Shown one piece after another: positions 14,213 to 22,330 of a DNA stretch of 26,677 nt. This DNA is from Methanoregula sp. (GTDB taxonomy: Archaea > Halobacteriota > Methanomicrobia > Methanomicrobiales > Methanospirillaceae): assembly GCA_023228295.1 (NCBI GenBank), contig JALOBP010000038.1, forward strand, positions 1 to 26,677, written 5' to 3'. The position numbers and the translations under genes were made by a program. Under the pieces are notes generated by a model. The model saw only the letters and a list, made by a program, of their open reading frames with translations. It did no database searches and was not told the origin of the DNA. The first letter of the stretch is position 1. Each line of letters starts with the position of its first letter.

Positions 14213-17200
14213 ATGCCCAAACGGACTGACATCAAAAAAGTCCTCCTGATAGGCTCCGGGCCCATCCAGATCGGGCAGGCCGCCGAGTTCGACTTCTCAG
14301 GTTCGCAGGCCTGCCGGTCCCTCCGTGAAGAGGGGATCGAAGTTGTCCTGGTGAATTCCAACCCGGCAACCATCATGACCGACCCGGAGATGGCCGAGAA
14401 GATCTACATCGAGCCGCTTCGTGCAGATATTATTGCCAAGATAATCGAGAAGGAGAAGCCGGACGGTATCCTGTCGGGCATGGGGGGCCAGACCGGCCTC
14501 AATCTTACTGCAGAACTTGCCGAGATGGGTGCACTCGAAGGAGTGGAGATTCTCGGGACGCCGCTCGAAGCGATCTATAACGGAGAGGATCGCCAGAAGT
14601 TCCGCGACCTGATGACCGGTATCGGCGAGCCGGTCCCAAAAAGTGTTGTCCTCAATTCGCTTTCCCAGATCGATGACGCGATCAAAGAGATCGGGCTTCC
14701 GGCGGTGGTCCGGCCGGCGTATACTCTCGGGGGAGCAGGTGGCGGCATCGGCAAGACGAAAGAAGAACTGACCCGGATCATCGAGCAGGGACTTTCACGG
14801 TCCCGCATCCACCAGGTGCTCATTGAAGAGAGCGTTATGGGGTGGAAGGAGATCGAGTTTGAGGTGATGAGGGACTCGGCCGACACCTGTATCATTGTCT
14901 GTGGTATGGAGAACATCGACCCGATGGGCATCCATACCGGCGAGAGCGTGGTTGTTGCACCGATCCTCACCCTCCGCGACGACGAATTCCAGATGATGCG
15001 CAGTGCCGCAATCCACATCATCCGTTCCCTCGATGTCCAGGGTGGCTGCAATGTCCAGTTTGCCTTTAAGGATGGCGACTACCGGGTAATCGAAGTGAAC
15101 CCGCGGGTTTCCCGGTCCTCTGCCCTCGCATCCAAGGCAACCGGCTACCCGATCGCCCGGGTGGCAGCAAAGATCGCTATCGGTTTCAGGCTTGATGAGA
15201 TCACCAACACGGTGACCGGCTGCACCTTTGCCTCGTTCGAGCCCACGATCGATTATATTGTGGTCAAGGTACCCCGGTGGCCTTTCGACAAGTTCAAGGG
15301 AGCCGACCGGACCCTCTCCACCTCCATGAAAAGCACCGGGGAGGTTATGGCCATCGGAAGGACGCTCGAAGAGGCGATTATGAAAGCAAAGCGTTCGCTG
15401 GATACTGATGTAAAGAAGCACACCAGCCCAAGCGAGATCCGCATGATCCTCTCCCGCCCGACAGATGAGCGGTTCCACTGCCTCTTCGATGCGTTCCGGG
15501 AAGGTTTCACGCTGGACGAGATCGCCCAGCTTACGGCCATCACCCCGTTCTTTTTGGAGAAGTTCAAAAATATCGTTGACATGGAGAAAAGGCTCGGGCA
15601 GAACAGCAGCCCGGTCGACATCCTTGCCGCAAAAGGGTACGGCTTCTCCAATGCCGAAATATCCAAAATTACCGGTATATGCTTAGACGAGATCGAGAAG
15701 ATCGTGGGTCTCCCCTCTTATAAGATGGTGGACACCTGTGCTGCTGAGTTCCCTGCGGTCACCCCGTATTTCTACTCGACAAAAGAACCGGTCTGCGAGA
15801 TCGTTCCCACTGCAACAGAGAAGGTGCTCATCCTTGGATCCGGCCCCATACGGATCGGGCAGGGAATTGAATTCGATTACTGCACGGTTCACGCGGTACA
15901 GGCACTGCGGGAGGAGGGGGTCGAGGTCCATATCGTCAATAATAACCCCGAAACTGTATCCACGGATTTCGACACCTCTGACCGGCTCTTTTTTGAGCCC
16001 ATGCAGCTTGAGGATGTTGTAAATATCCTGCGAAAGGACAGGTATTATGGCGTGATGGTCCAGTTCGGGGGCCAGAATGCCGTCAATCTGGCCGTGCCTA
16101 TCGATGAGGAAATCCGCCGTTTCGGGCTCCCGACAAGGATCCTCGGAACCAGCCCGGACGCGATGGATATTGCCGAGGACCGGGACCGGTTCAGCGAACT
16201 TCTGGATCAGCTGAAGATCCCCCAGCCACCCAATGCATCCGCCCATTCAACAACCGAGGCCCGGAAGATGGCAGAAGAGATTGGTTACCCGGTGCTTGTC
16301 CGTCCGTCTTACGTCCTTGGCGGGAGAGGCATGGAGATCGTCCATGACGCTGGCGAGCTGGAAAGCTACATGGCAAAAGAGGAGGTCCTTGCAGACCCCC
16401 AGCACCCGGTGCTCATCGACTCCTACCTCCAGAATGCCGTGGAACTCGATGTCGATGCAGTATGCGATGGCGAAGACGTCCTGATCGGCGGCATCATGGA
16501 GCATATCGAACAGGCAGGAATCCACTCGGGGGACTCTGCCTGTGTCATCCCGACACAGTCACTCAATGAGGATGTCATCCAGACTGTGCGGGACTATACG
16601 GCGAAGATTGCGCTGGGGCTCGGCGTCATCGGTCTCGTCAACCTCCAGCTTGCAGTTAAGGATAATATCGTCTATGTCCTTGAAGCCAACCCGCGGGCAA
16701 GCCGTACCGTTCCGTTCGTCTCCAAGGCAACGGGCCTGCCCATTGCAAAGATCGCCGCCAAGGTCATGGTGGGCAGGAAGATCCGTGACCTCGGGTACCG
16801 GGAACGGAAATTCGAACACGTTGCAGTCAAGGAAGTGCTCCTGCCATTCAACAAACTCGCGGGCGTGGACACGATGCTTGGCCCGGAGATGAAGAGTACC
16901 GGCGAAGTCATGGGGATCGATTATGATTTCGGGCTGGCTTTCTACAAAGCCTGCATATCGGCGGATAACGAACTCCCCACCAAAGGCAACGTATTCATCT
17001 CGGTAAATATCGAACAGAAGGATGACGCTATTCCGATCGCACGGAAGCTGAAGGATCTCGGGCTGACTCTCTATGGCACCGAAGGAACCGTGGACTACCT
17101 TCTCGAGGCTGGTATTGAGGCCAACCTTGTCAGGAAAGTTCAGGAAGGTTCTCCGAACGTGCTTGATATGATGCATCATGGCGAGATCCGGCTGATCATT

Positions 17201-17377
17201 AACACCCCCCAGGACAAGCAGTCTCGGCAGGATCACTACCAGATCATGCGTGCGGCAGTGGACTTCAGTATCCCCTATATTACCACCCTTCAGGCAGCGC
17301 GGGCGGCGGCGCTTGCCATCGATGCCATCAAGCGCGAGAAGGTCACGCTCGAACCAATCAGCCATTATCTGAAATAG
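14213..17377 (+). CDS. carB: Carbamoyl phosphate synthase large subunit
   Basis: A full-length 1054-residue subunit that makes carbamoyl phosphate from bicarbonate, ammonia and two ATP. Two homologous ATP-grasp halves are clear: residues 1-400 with KKVLLIGSGPIQIGQAAEFD and the glycine-rich GGAGGGIG loop, and about 545-930 with KVLILGSGPIRIGQGIEFDY and the GGRGMEIV loop. An oligomerisation segment lies between (about 400-540), and the C-terminal 120 residues form the MGS-like allosteric domain. Some archaea split this gene; here it is intact. It is coupled to carA. The product feeds arginine synthesis through ArgF and pyrimidine synthesis. Confidence 0.97.
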   Translation: MPKRTDIKKVLLIGSGPIQIGQAAEFDFSGSQACRSLREEGIEVVLVNSNPATIMTDPEMAEKIYIEPLRADIIAKIIEKEKPDGILSGMGGQTGLNLTAELAEMGALEGVEILGTPLEAIYNGEDRQKFRDLMTGIGEPVPKSVVLNSLSQIDDAIKEIGLPAVVRPAYTLGGAGGGIGKTKEELTRIIEQGLSRSRIHQVLIEESVMGWKEIEFEVMRDSADTCIIVCGMENIDPMGIHTGESVVVAPILTLRDDEFQMMRSAAIHIIRSLDVQGGCNVQFAFKDGDYRVIEVNPRVSRSSALASKATGYPIARVAAKIAIGFRLDEITNTVTGCTFASFEPTIDYIVVKVPRWPFDKFKGADRTLSTSMKSTGEVMAIGRTLEEAIMKAKRSLDTDVKKHTSPSEIRMILSRPTDERFHCLFDAFREGFTLDEIAQLTAITPFFLEKFKNIVDMEKRLGQNSSPVDILAAKGYGFSNAEISKITGICLDEIEKIVGLPSYKMVDTCAAEFPAVTPYFYSTKEPVCEIVPTATEKVLILGSGPIRIGQGIEFDYCTVHAVQALREEGVEVHIVNNNPETVSTDFDTSDRLFFEPMQLEDVVNILRKDRYYGVMVQFGGQNAVNLAVPIDEEIRRFGLPTRILGTSPDAMDIAEDRDRFSELLDQLKIPQPPNASAHSTTEARKMAEEIGYPVLVRPSYVLGGRGMEIVHDAGELESYMAKEEVLADPQHPVLIDSYLQNAVELDVDAVCDGEDVLIGGIMEHIEQAGIHSGDSACVIPTQSLNEDVIQTVRDYTAKIALGLGVIGLVNLQLAVKDNIVYVLEANPRASRTVPFVSKATGLPIAKIAAKVMVGRKIRDLGYRERKFEHVAVKEVLLPFNKLAGVDTMLGPEMKSTGEVMGIDYDFGLAFYKACISADNELPTKGNVFISVNIEQKDDAIPIARKLKDLGLTLYGTEGTVDYLLEAGIEANLVRKVQEGSPNVLDMMHHGEIRLIINTPQDKQSRQDHYQIMRAAVDFSIPYITTLQAARAAALAIDAIKREKVTLEPISHYLK

Positions 17378-17486
17378 ATACGACGTGAATCCTCCGTTTC
17401 ACTCTCTCACTTTTGAATCCGGGAGTTAATTTATGGCTGGGATATGGCCATCGCATCAGGATCAAACCCCAATATAATTGAATATC

Positions 17487-17494
17487 CTTAAATA
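17487..17494 (+). promoter_or_regulatory. TATA box of the cupredoxin-like lipoprotein gene
   Basis: CTTAAATA is centred 26 bases before ATG 17517, so the transcript would begin at or next to the start codon. This is a good leaderless promoter candidate and is the reason for choosing the start at 17517. Confidence 0.55.
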
Positions 17495-17516
17495 CCGAAA
17501 TAACAAAAAAAGATGC

Positions 17517-18017
17517 ATGAAGAAATTATTTGTTGTTCTTGCAATCCTGTTTATCGGGATTCTGCTTGCGGGATGTACTTCCCAGCCGGCAACCCCCGTG
17601 GCGACTACTGTACCTACCGCGGTTCCAGCAACTGTTGCAGAAACCCCTGTCCCGAGCGCTGAGCCCACCAAGGAGATTATTATCGTCGTTGTGAACACGA
17701 CGGTAGCAACCCCCGTAGCAACCCCCACGCCTATCCCCACATACACGATCACCTTTACTCAGGATCTGACCATCCAACCGGGTGCAACCGCATATGTGAA
17801 AGCCGGAACTAAGGTAATCTGGAAGAACGACGATCCGTTCAAACCCCACACAATCATAGCAAACGACGTCCAGACTGCAGCATACTTCGGAAGCCAGGAA
17901 GCTATTCCGGTCCCCTATGGTGACACCATTGAGGTAATCTTTGACAAGGTCGGTTCCTACGACTACACTACCGGACCATTCCAGCCAGCCGAACAGGCTA
18001 AGATCATAGTAATCTAA
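17517..18017 (+). CDS. Lipoprotein with a cupredoxin-like domain lacking copper ligands
   Basis: A 166-residue lipoprotein from ATG 17517; a longer start at 17478 would place 13 residues before the signal peptide and across the TATA box. The signal peptide ends L-A-G-C (Cys20), followed by a Thr/Pro/Val/Ala linker to about residue 75. The remainder looks like a plastocyanin-type sandwich: TFTQDLTIQPGATAYVKAG, then VIWKNDDPFKPHTII and a closing GSYDYTTGPFQP. The first histidine ligand position (PHT) is kept, but the usual C-x-x-H-P-x-M loop is replaced by Y-T-T-G-P-F, so a type 1 copper site seems impossible. It may be a structural or differently binding relative. It is separated from carB and argG by its own promoter and terminator. 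Confidence 0.8.
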   Translation: MKKLFVVLAILFIGILLAGCTSQPATPVATTVPTAVPATVAETPVPSAEPTKEIIIVVVNTTVATPVATPTPIPTYTITFTQDLTIQPGATAYVKAGTKVIWKNDDPFKPHTIIANDVQTAAYFGSQEAIPVPYGDTIEVIFDKVGSYDYTTGPFQPAEQAKIIVI

Positions 18018-18034
18018 TGTTTCAACGATAGCCC

Positions 18035-18067
18035 GTTCAGGAACCAATTGCCTGAACAACTTTTTTT
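18035..18067 (+). terminator. Hairpin terminator after the cupredoxin-like gene
   Basis: GTTCAGG (18035-18041) and CCTGAAC (18051-18057) form a perfect 7-bp stem with a nine-base loop, followed after three bases by seven T residues (18061-18067). This looks like an intrinsic-type terminator 17 bases after the stop, separating the lipoprotein from argG. Confidence 0.65.
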
Positions 18068-18135
18068 GTTCTTTCCTTTCCCTGACTGAAAAGTATCTTC
18101 ATGCAGAACAGCGAAGAGATTTCTTCCCTTGGGAA

Positions 18136-18141
18136 TATAAG
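18136..18141 (+). promoter_or_regulatory. TATA box of argG
   Basis: TATAAG lies about 48 bases before ATG 18187, predicting a start near 18164 and a short leader that carries GGAG at 18175-18178, eight bases before the ATG. Confidence 0.55.
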
Positions 18142-18186
18142 GAAAAACCACCAACCATTACAGAATCATCCTTTGGAGAATCCATC

Positions 18187-19383
18187 ATGGGAAAAGGTAC
18201 TATTGTTCTTGCATATTCCGGAGGGCTTGACACCTCCATCTGTATCCCGCTCTTGAAGGAGCGGTATGAGTACGATCGCGTTGTCACGGTTGCGGTTCAC
18301 GTAGGTCAGAATGACGATGAGATAACCGTCGCTACAGAGAAAGGCAAAAAACTTGCTGACAGGCACTATACCATCGATGCCCGCGAGGCCTTTGTCAGGG
18401 ATCATGTATTCCCCTCCATAAAAGCCAACGGGTCGTACGAGGGATACCCCATGGGCACGTCCCTGGCCCGCCCGCTGATCGCCCAGGAAGTCGTGAAGAT
18501 AGCCTTAAAAGAGAAGGCAAAAGCCATCGGGCATGGCTGTACCGGCAAGGGCAACGACCAGCTCCGGTTCGATTTCATCATCCGCAGCGCCGGTCTTGAG
18601 GTTGTTGCTCCTATACGGGAACTGAACCTCACCCGCGACTGGGAGATCGACTATGCAAAGAAGCACAAGATCCCCGTACCGGTAAAAAAGGACAAGCCAT
18701 GGAGCATGGACGAGAACTGCTGGAGCCGGAGTATCGAGGGCGGGAAACTCGAAGACCCGGCCTATCATCCCCCGGAGGAGATCTATTCCTGGACGGTATC
18801 CCCAAAAAAGGCACCCGATACCCCGGAAAAAATCACCCTTGAATTCAAGTCTGGAGTTCCCGTCGCTCTGAATGGCAAGAAACTCGGCGGATATGCCCTG
18901 ATCCAGAAACTGAATGTACTTGCGGGAAAACACGGTATCGGCCGCAACGACATGATCGAAGATCGCATTCTCGGACTCAAGGCCCGTGAAAACTACGAGC
19001 ATCCGGCAGCCACTGTGATCCTTGCAGCCCACCGCGACCTTGAGGGACTGGTTCTTACCCGCTCCGAGCTGGTGTTCAAGCGGATGGTGGATGACAAGTG
19101 GTCGGAGCTTGCCTACAAAGGTCTCGTTTATGAACCCCTCTATGCAGCACTCAACGCGTTCATCGACACCACGCAGGAGCGGGTGAACGGTAAGGTGGAT
19201 CTCGAACTTTTCAAGGGGCATGTCATGGTGCTGGGCAGGACTTCTCCGAATGCAATCTATTCCAGTGATCTCGTCTCCTTTGACAGCGATTCTATCGACC
19301 AGTGCCATGCGATCGGCGTCTCCCAGTATTTCGGCCTCCAGGCACGGCTTGTCAAACAGATGGCAGCAAAGAAGAAAAAATAA
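18187..19383 (+). CDS. argG: Argininosuccinate synthase
   Basis: The 398-residue cytoplasmic enzyme condenses citrulline and aspartate using ATP, the step after ornithine carbamoyltransferase in arginine synthesis. The N-terminal ATP pyrophosphatase motif is AYSGGLDTS at residues 9-17. Other family segments are ATEKGKKLADRHY, the citrulline/aspartate-binding GHGCTGKGNDQLRF and the SIEGGKLEDPAYHPPEEIY region. The length is normal. It has its own promoter and GGAG ribosome site. Expression as a single gene rather than with carAB or argF seems likely, since a terminator precedes it and a T-run follows it. Confidence 0.97.
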   Translation: MGKGTIVLAYSGGLDTSICIPLLKERYEYDRVVTVAVHVGQNDDEITVATEKGKKLADRHYTIDAREAFVRDHVFPSIKANGSYEGYPMGTSLARPLIAQEVVKIALKEKAKAIGHGCTGKGNDQLRFDFIIRSAGLEVVAPIRELNLTRDWEIDYAKKHKIPVPVKKDKPWSMDENCWSRSIEGGKLEDPAYHPPEEIYSWTVSPKKAPDTPEKITLEFKSGVPVALNGKKLGGYALIQKLNVLAGKHGIGRNDMIEDRILGLKARENYEHPAATVILAAHRDLEGLVLTRSELVFKRMVDDKWSELAYKGLVYEPLYAALNAFIDTTQERVNGKVDLELFKGHVMVLGRTSPNAIYSSDLVSFDSDSIDQCHAIGVSQYFGLQARLVKQMAAKKKK

Positions 19384-19430
19384 TTTTTTCAACCGTATGA
19401 TCGCATGTAACCCTGCACTAAAGCGAAACG

Positions 19431-19437
19431 TATAAAG
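19431..19437 (+). promoter_or_regulatory. TATA box of the marker 14 gene
   Basis: TATAAAG is about 30 bases before ATG 19464, giving a predicted transcription start only a few bases before that codon. This supports the upstream start over the internal ATG at 19554. Confidence 0.5.
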
Positions 19438-19463
19438 AGTGCCAGAGGTAAAAAACGCATAAT

Positions 19464-20963
19464 ATGTGTGCCAGTTTTTTTTCCCGTTTTATTAAGCCAA
19501 AACCCCATATTGTGGAAAGTCCTTCTCCGCCGTCCATCACCCATGGTGCCGGCATGCAGATCCCCGAATACAAGAACAAGCCCTATTTTATTGTCGCTTC
19601 TGTCGAGATGGGAAATACAACAACGAAATGCATTCTGACCGGTGTCAGCTTAGAGACGGGCATGTCGTATGTCATCAATAAAACAGTCAGCATGAGCCGG
19701 GATATCCGTCCGCCGAAACCGGGCGAGACCATATTCGGTGCCACGCTTGACGGCACTGAACTCACCCGTGAGGCAGTCACCGAGCTTGTCCGGGACACCC
19801 TGCTCCGGTGCCACGAGGAGGCGCACCTCGATGTCAAGAAAGATCTGGATTTCGTTGTCCGGAGCACGGGGGTTGTTGCCGAAATGGAATCTCCTGACCA
19901 GGTCGGGGACTTTGTCATTGCACTTGCCAATGGCTGTCTTGAGGCCGGGGTTCCGCCACGAAAGATGACGCCTCCAATGTCCAAGGAGAACCAGTCACAG
20001 AAACTCCAGCCATTCAGTTTTGCCGATAAAGTGGTCTTTGTAGGGGCGGTTGCCGGCGTGCTCCCTCCCGAAGGGTCGACCGGTGTCGAGATGGTCGCCA
20101 ACGAGATGGAAGGGGAACTCGCCATGGCCGGAATCAAGGAGGGGGCGAAATGGACGCCGGTTGATTTCCGTAATCCCTGTATATCCATCGATTTCGGGAC
20201 AACGCTGGACGGGCGTATCACGAGCGATGTGGATCCGATGAACCAAAACCCGTTTGCCAAGACCGTGGGAAACTTCTGCGGGCTTGCCGGTGCAATCCCC
20301 GATGCGCTCGTGCGGGGGACAGGTCTTGTGCAGAAACGGACCGGAACTGCTCTGGATGTATTCGGGGAGCACAGCGTCTCCGGGGGGCTCTTCTCGTTTG
20401 GCAACCGGAACGTGGTAGATGATTATGTAAAACGCAGCCACGAGCATATTGATATACGGATTGTTCCGGCTGACCGTGACCGTTTCGGGCGGGTGCCGGT
20501 GAACGCAAAGCTGGCTTTAGAGTCCGGCATCGCGATGATCGGGTGCGACTGCGGGGTCAACAGCAGCGAATTAGGTAAACTTCTCGAGATCGGGGCAGAA
20601 ATTCACAAGAATCATGGCCTTTCCCTGCTCAACGAGGTTATCGACCGGATCTGTGCGCTGATGGCGCTGCGTCTTATCGATGTTGCTGTGGAACAGAATC
20701 TTGTGCCAAAAAATGCCTCTATCGGTTTTACCGGGCGGGCCGCGATTTCCGGGAGGAAACCCGAGTATATCCTCGATGGGATCATCGAACGGAACCTATT
20801 CGACGACCCGGTAGACCACCTTGTTTTTGTCGATGATGGCCTTGCCCGTGGCGCGGCGCTGATGGGCCGGTGCATGAATTCGCTGGGGAAGCCCAAAAAT
20901 CCAATCGGAGGTGTACGCGGAGGACGATGTATTATGAGTCAGCGGATCAAGATAGGTAAATGA
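19464..20963 (+). CDS. Methanogenesis marker protein 14
   Basis: A 499-residue protein I recognise as methanogenesis marker 14, found throughout methanogens. It has an actin-like ATPase (ASKHA) layout related to reductive activators of corrinoid enzymes: VEMGNTTTKCILTG near residue 50 resembles a phosphate-1 loop, CISIDFGTTLDGRI about residue 240 a second phosphate loop, and VFVDDGLARGAALMG near the C-terminus an adenosine motif. That suggests an ATP-dependent activator or repair role, which is inference. The first 30 residues (to Met31 at 19554) look like an extension with little conservation expected; the upstream TATA box supports 19464. It is followed after 13 bases by a small gene that is probably co-expressed. 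Confidence 0.85.
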   Translation: MCASFFSRFIKPKPHIVESPSPPSITHGAGMQIPEYKNKPYFIVASVEMGNTTTKCILTGVSLETGMSYVINKTVSMSRDIRPPKPGETIFGATLDGTELTREAVTELVRDTLLRCHEEAHLDVKKDLDFVVRSTGVVAEMESPDQVGDFVIALANGCLEAGVPPRKMTPPMSKENQSQKLQPFSFADKVVFVGAVAGVLPPEGSTGVEMVANEMEGELAMAGIKEGAKWTPVDFRNPCISIDFGTTLDGRITSDVDPMNQNPFAKTVGNFCGLAGAIPDALVRGTGLVQKRTGTALDVFGEHSVSGGLFSFGNRNVVDDYVKRSHEHIDIRIVPADRDRFGRVPVNAKLALESGIAMIGCDCGVNSSELGKLLEIGAEIHKNHGLSLLNEVIDRICALMALRLIDVAVEQNLVPKNASIGFTGRAAISGRKPEYILDGIIERNLFDDPVDHLVFVDDGLARGAALMGRCMNSLGKPKNPIGGVRGGRCIMSQRIKIGK

Positions 20964-20976
20964 GAATGGTAATATC

Positions 20977-21216
20977 ATGACTGACGAAGAACCTCTCTAC
21001 GATGTCATTATCCCCCCGGGTGTGCCCCGCAAGCTCATCATCGAGATCGCGAAAAAATTCGATGTGAAGGTTGTGGAACGATCCCAGCCGCTTAAGTTTG
21101 CCAACATGGACGGTGACGAGCGCGAACTCCTCGCGTTCCGTGGAAAAATGGACGAAGTCAAGAAAGTTGAACAGTACATGCTCGAGCAGCTGCGGGCATT
21201 TGTTGAAGAAAAGTAA
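20977..21216 (+). CDS. Small conserved-looking protein co-transcribed with marker 14
   Basis: A 79-residue acidic protein, 13 bases after the marker 14 gene. The pattern of short strands and helices (YDVIIPPGVPRKLI, KKFDVKVVERS, ELLAFRGKMDEVKKVEQYM) suggests a small beta-alpha-beta domain of ferredoxin-like type, without cysteines or catalytic motifs. I do not recognise a named family. The tight spacing implies a functional partner or stability factor of the marker 14 protein. A T-rich stretch at 21217-21230 follows as a likely transcription end. Confidence 0.75.
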   Translation: MTDEEPLYDVIIPPGVPRKLIIEIAKKFDVKVVERSQPLKFANMDGDERELLAFRGKMDEVKKVEQYMLEQLRAFVEEK

Positions 21217-21296
21217 TTTTTTTATTTTATTTGGCTCTTCGTTATTTCAAGTGGGTAAGATTAACGATGAATTCATCTGCCATCGTATTCCATGAA

Positions 21297-21405
21297 CCGC
21301 CGCGGGGGCGTCCCTTCGGGGGCGGCGGAGGTCATCGTAATGGGGGTTTGGGGGCGCTAGCCCCCATCAACGTCTTTACCAGGATCCGGGTTACCCACCC
21401 GGATC
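21297..21405. repeat. Triple-hairpin intergenic element
   Basis: This G/C-rich stretch lies in the 202-base gap between the marker 14 partner and the convergent argF. Three inverted repeats follow each other: CCGCCG (21297-21302) with CGGCGG (21323-21328), with a C-TTCG-G tetraloop inside; GGGGGC (21350-21355) with GCCCCC (21360-21365); and a perfect 9-bp stem GATCCGGGT (21383-21391) with ACCCGGATC (21397-21405). It may be a dispersed genomic repeat or the folded 3' end of one or both transcripts. It encodes no convincing protein. Confidence 0.5.
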
Positions 21406-21418
21406 AGCGAAGAGCCTT

Positions 21419-22330
21419 TTATTTTTTGAGCAGCCATACGAGGAGCGCTTTCTGGGCATGGAGCCGGTTCTCAGCCTCGTCCCAGACAAGGCTCTGGCCG
21501 CCTTCCATAACCTCGTCGGTGATCTCCTCGCCCCGGTGGGCCGGGAGGCAGTGGAGCACCCGGGCATCGGGGGAAGCGAGTTTCATCAAATCGGAATCCA
21601 CGGTATAGTCACCGAAGAGCTTCATGCGCTCGTCCCGCTCGTTCTCGTCGCCCATCGAGATCCAGGTATCGGTGACAATGACCTCGGCGTCCTTTACCGC
21701 CAATTCCGGTTCACGGACAAGCGTGACTTTCCCGCCAAGATCCTGCGCCTTCTTCACGTAATCTGCATATGGTTCGTAGCCTTTTGGCGTTGAAACGGTC
21801 ACATCAAGACCCGTCAGGACGGTCGAGAGGATCAGGGAGTTGCAGACATTGTTGCCGTCACCCACCCACGCGACTTTGAGATCCTGCGTGGAACCGAAGT
21901 GCTCCTGCATAGTCATGATATCGGCAAGGAGCTGGCACGGGTGTTCCATATCAGAAAGACCATTTATTACCGGGATGGTTGCATATTTTGCAAACTCCTC
22001 GATGGTGCTGTGCTTGTAGGCCCGGATCATCATCGCCGATACGTACCGGGATGCAGCCCGGGCTGTGTCCCGGATCTCTTCGCCCCGCCAGATCTGCATG
22101 TCGCGGGCGTTTAAGAAAAGAGCATGGCCCCCCAGCTCGTTCATCCCCACTTCGAACGATATGTGCGTTCGGGTCGATGACTTCTCAAAGATCATAGCAA
22201 GGGTCCTGCCACTCAGGAGAAGATGGGGGATCCCCTCTTTCTTCTGCCGTTTGAGTTCATGGGCATCTGCCAGCAGCTGGTTGAGTTCCTCTTTGTTGAT
22301 GTCGAGTATGGATATGAAATCCTTCATCAT
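21419..22330 (-). CDS. argF: Ornithine carbamoyltransferase
   Basis: A 303-residue enzyme that makes citrulline from ornithine and carbamoyl phosphate. Recognisable segments are the carbamoyl-phosphate loop SSTRTHISFE, the HPCQLLADIMT segment, VAWVGDGNNVCNS, and the catalytic HCLPAHRGEEI. Length is normal. In the first loop the more common S-T-R-T-R is S-T-R-T-H here, a substitution worth noting. Its start overlaps the stop of purD by four bases, making it the last gene of the carS-pyrE-purD-argF operon. With carAB and argG in this window it supplies three successive parts of arginine synthesis. Confidence 0.96.
   Translation of the reverse strand: MMKDFISILDINKEELNQLLADAHELKRQKKEGIPHLLLSGRTLAMIFEKSSTRTHISFEVGMNELGGHALFLNARDMQIWRGEEIRDTARAASRYVSAMMIRAYKHSTIEEFAKYATIPVINGLSDMEHPCQLLADIMTMQEHFGSTQDLKVAWVGDGNNVCNSLILSTVLTGLDVTVSTPKGYEPYADYVKKAQDLGGKVTLVREPELAVKDAEVIVTDTWISMGDENERDERMKLFGDYTVDSDLMKLASPDARVLHCLPAHRGEEITDEVMEGGQSLVWDEAENRLHAQKALLVWLLKK

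Noticed and set aside
18505..19392. A 295-codon open frame opposite argG
   Set aside because: Antisense shadow of a complete, well-conserved gene, with no independent promoter or motif.
21231..21608. A 125-codon plus-strand open frame through the hairpin element into argF
   Set aside because: Its translation is low-complexity (Gly/Arg/Pro-rich) where it crosses the repeat and then runs antisense to argF, so it is unlikely to be a gene.
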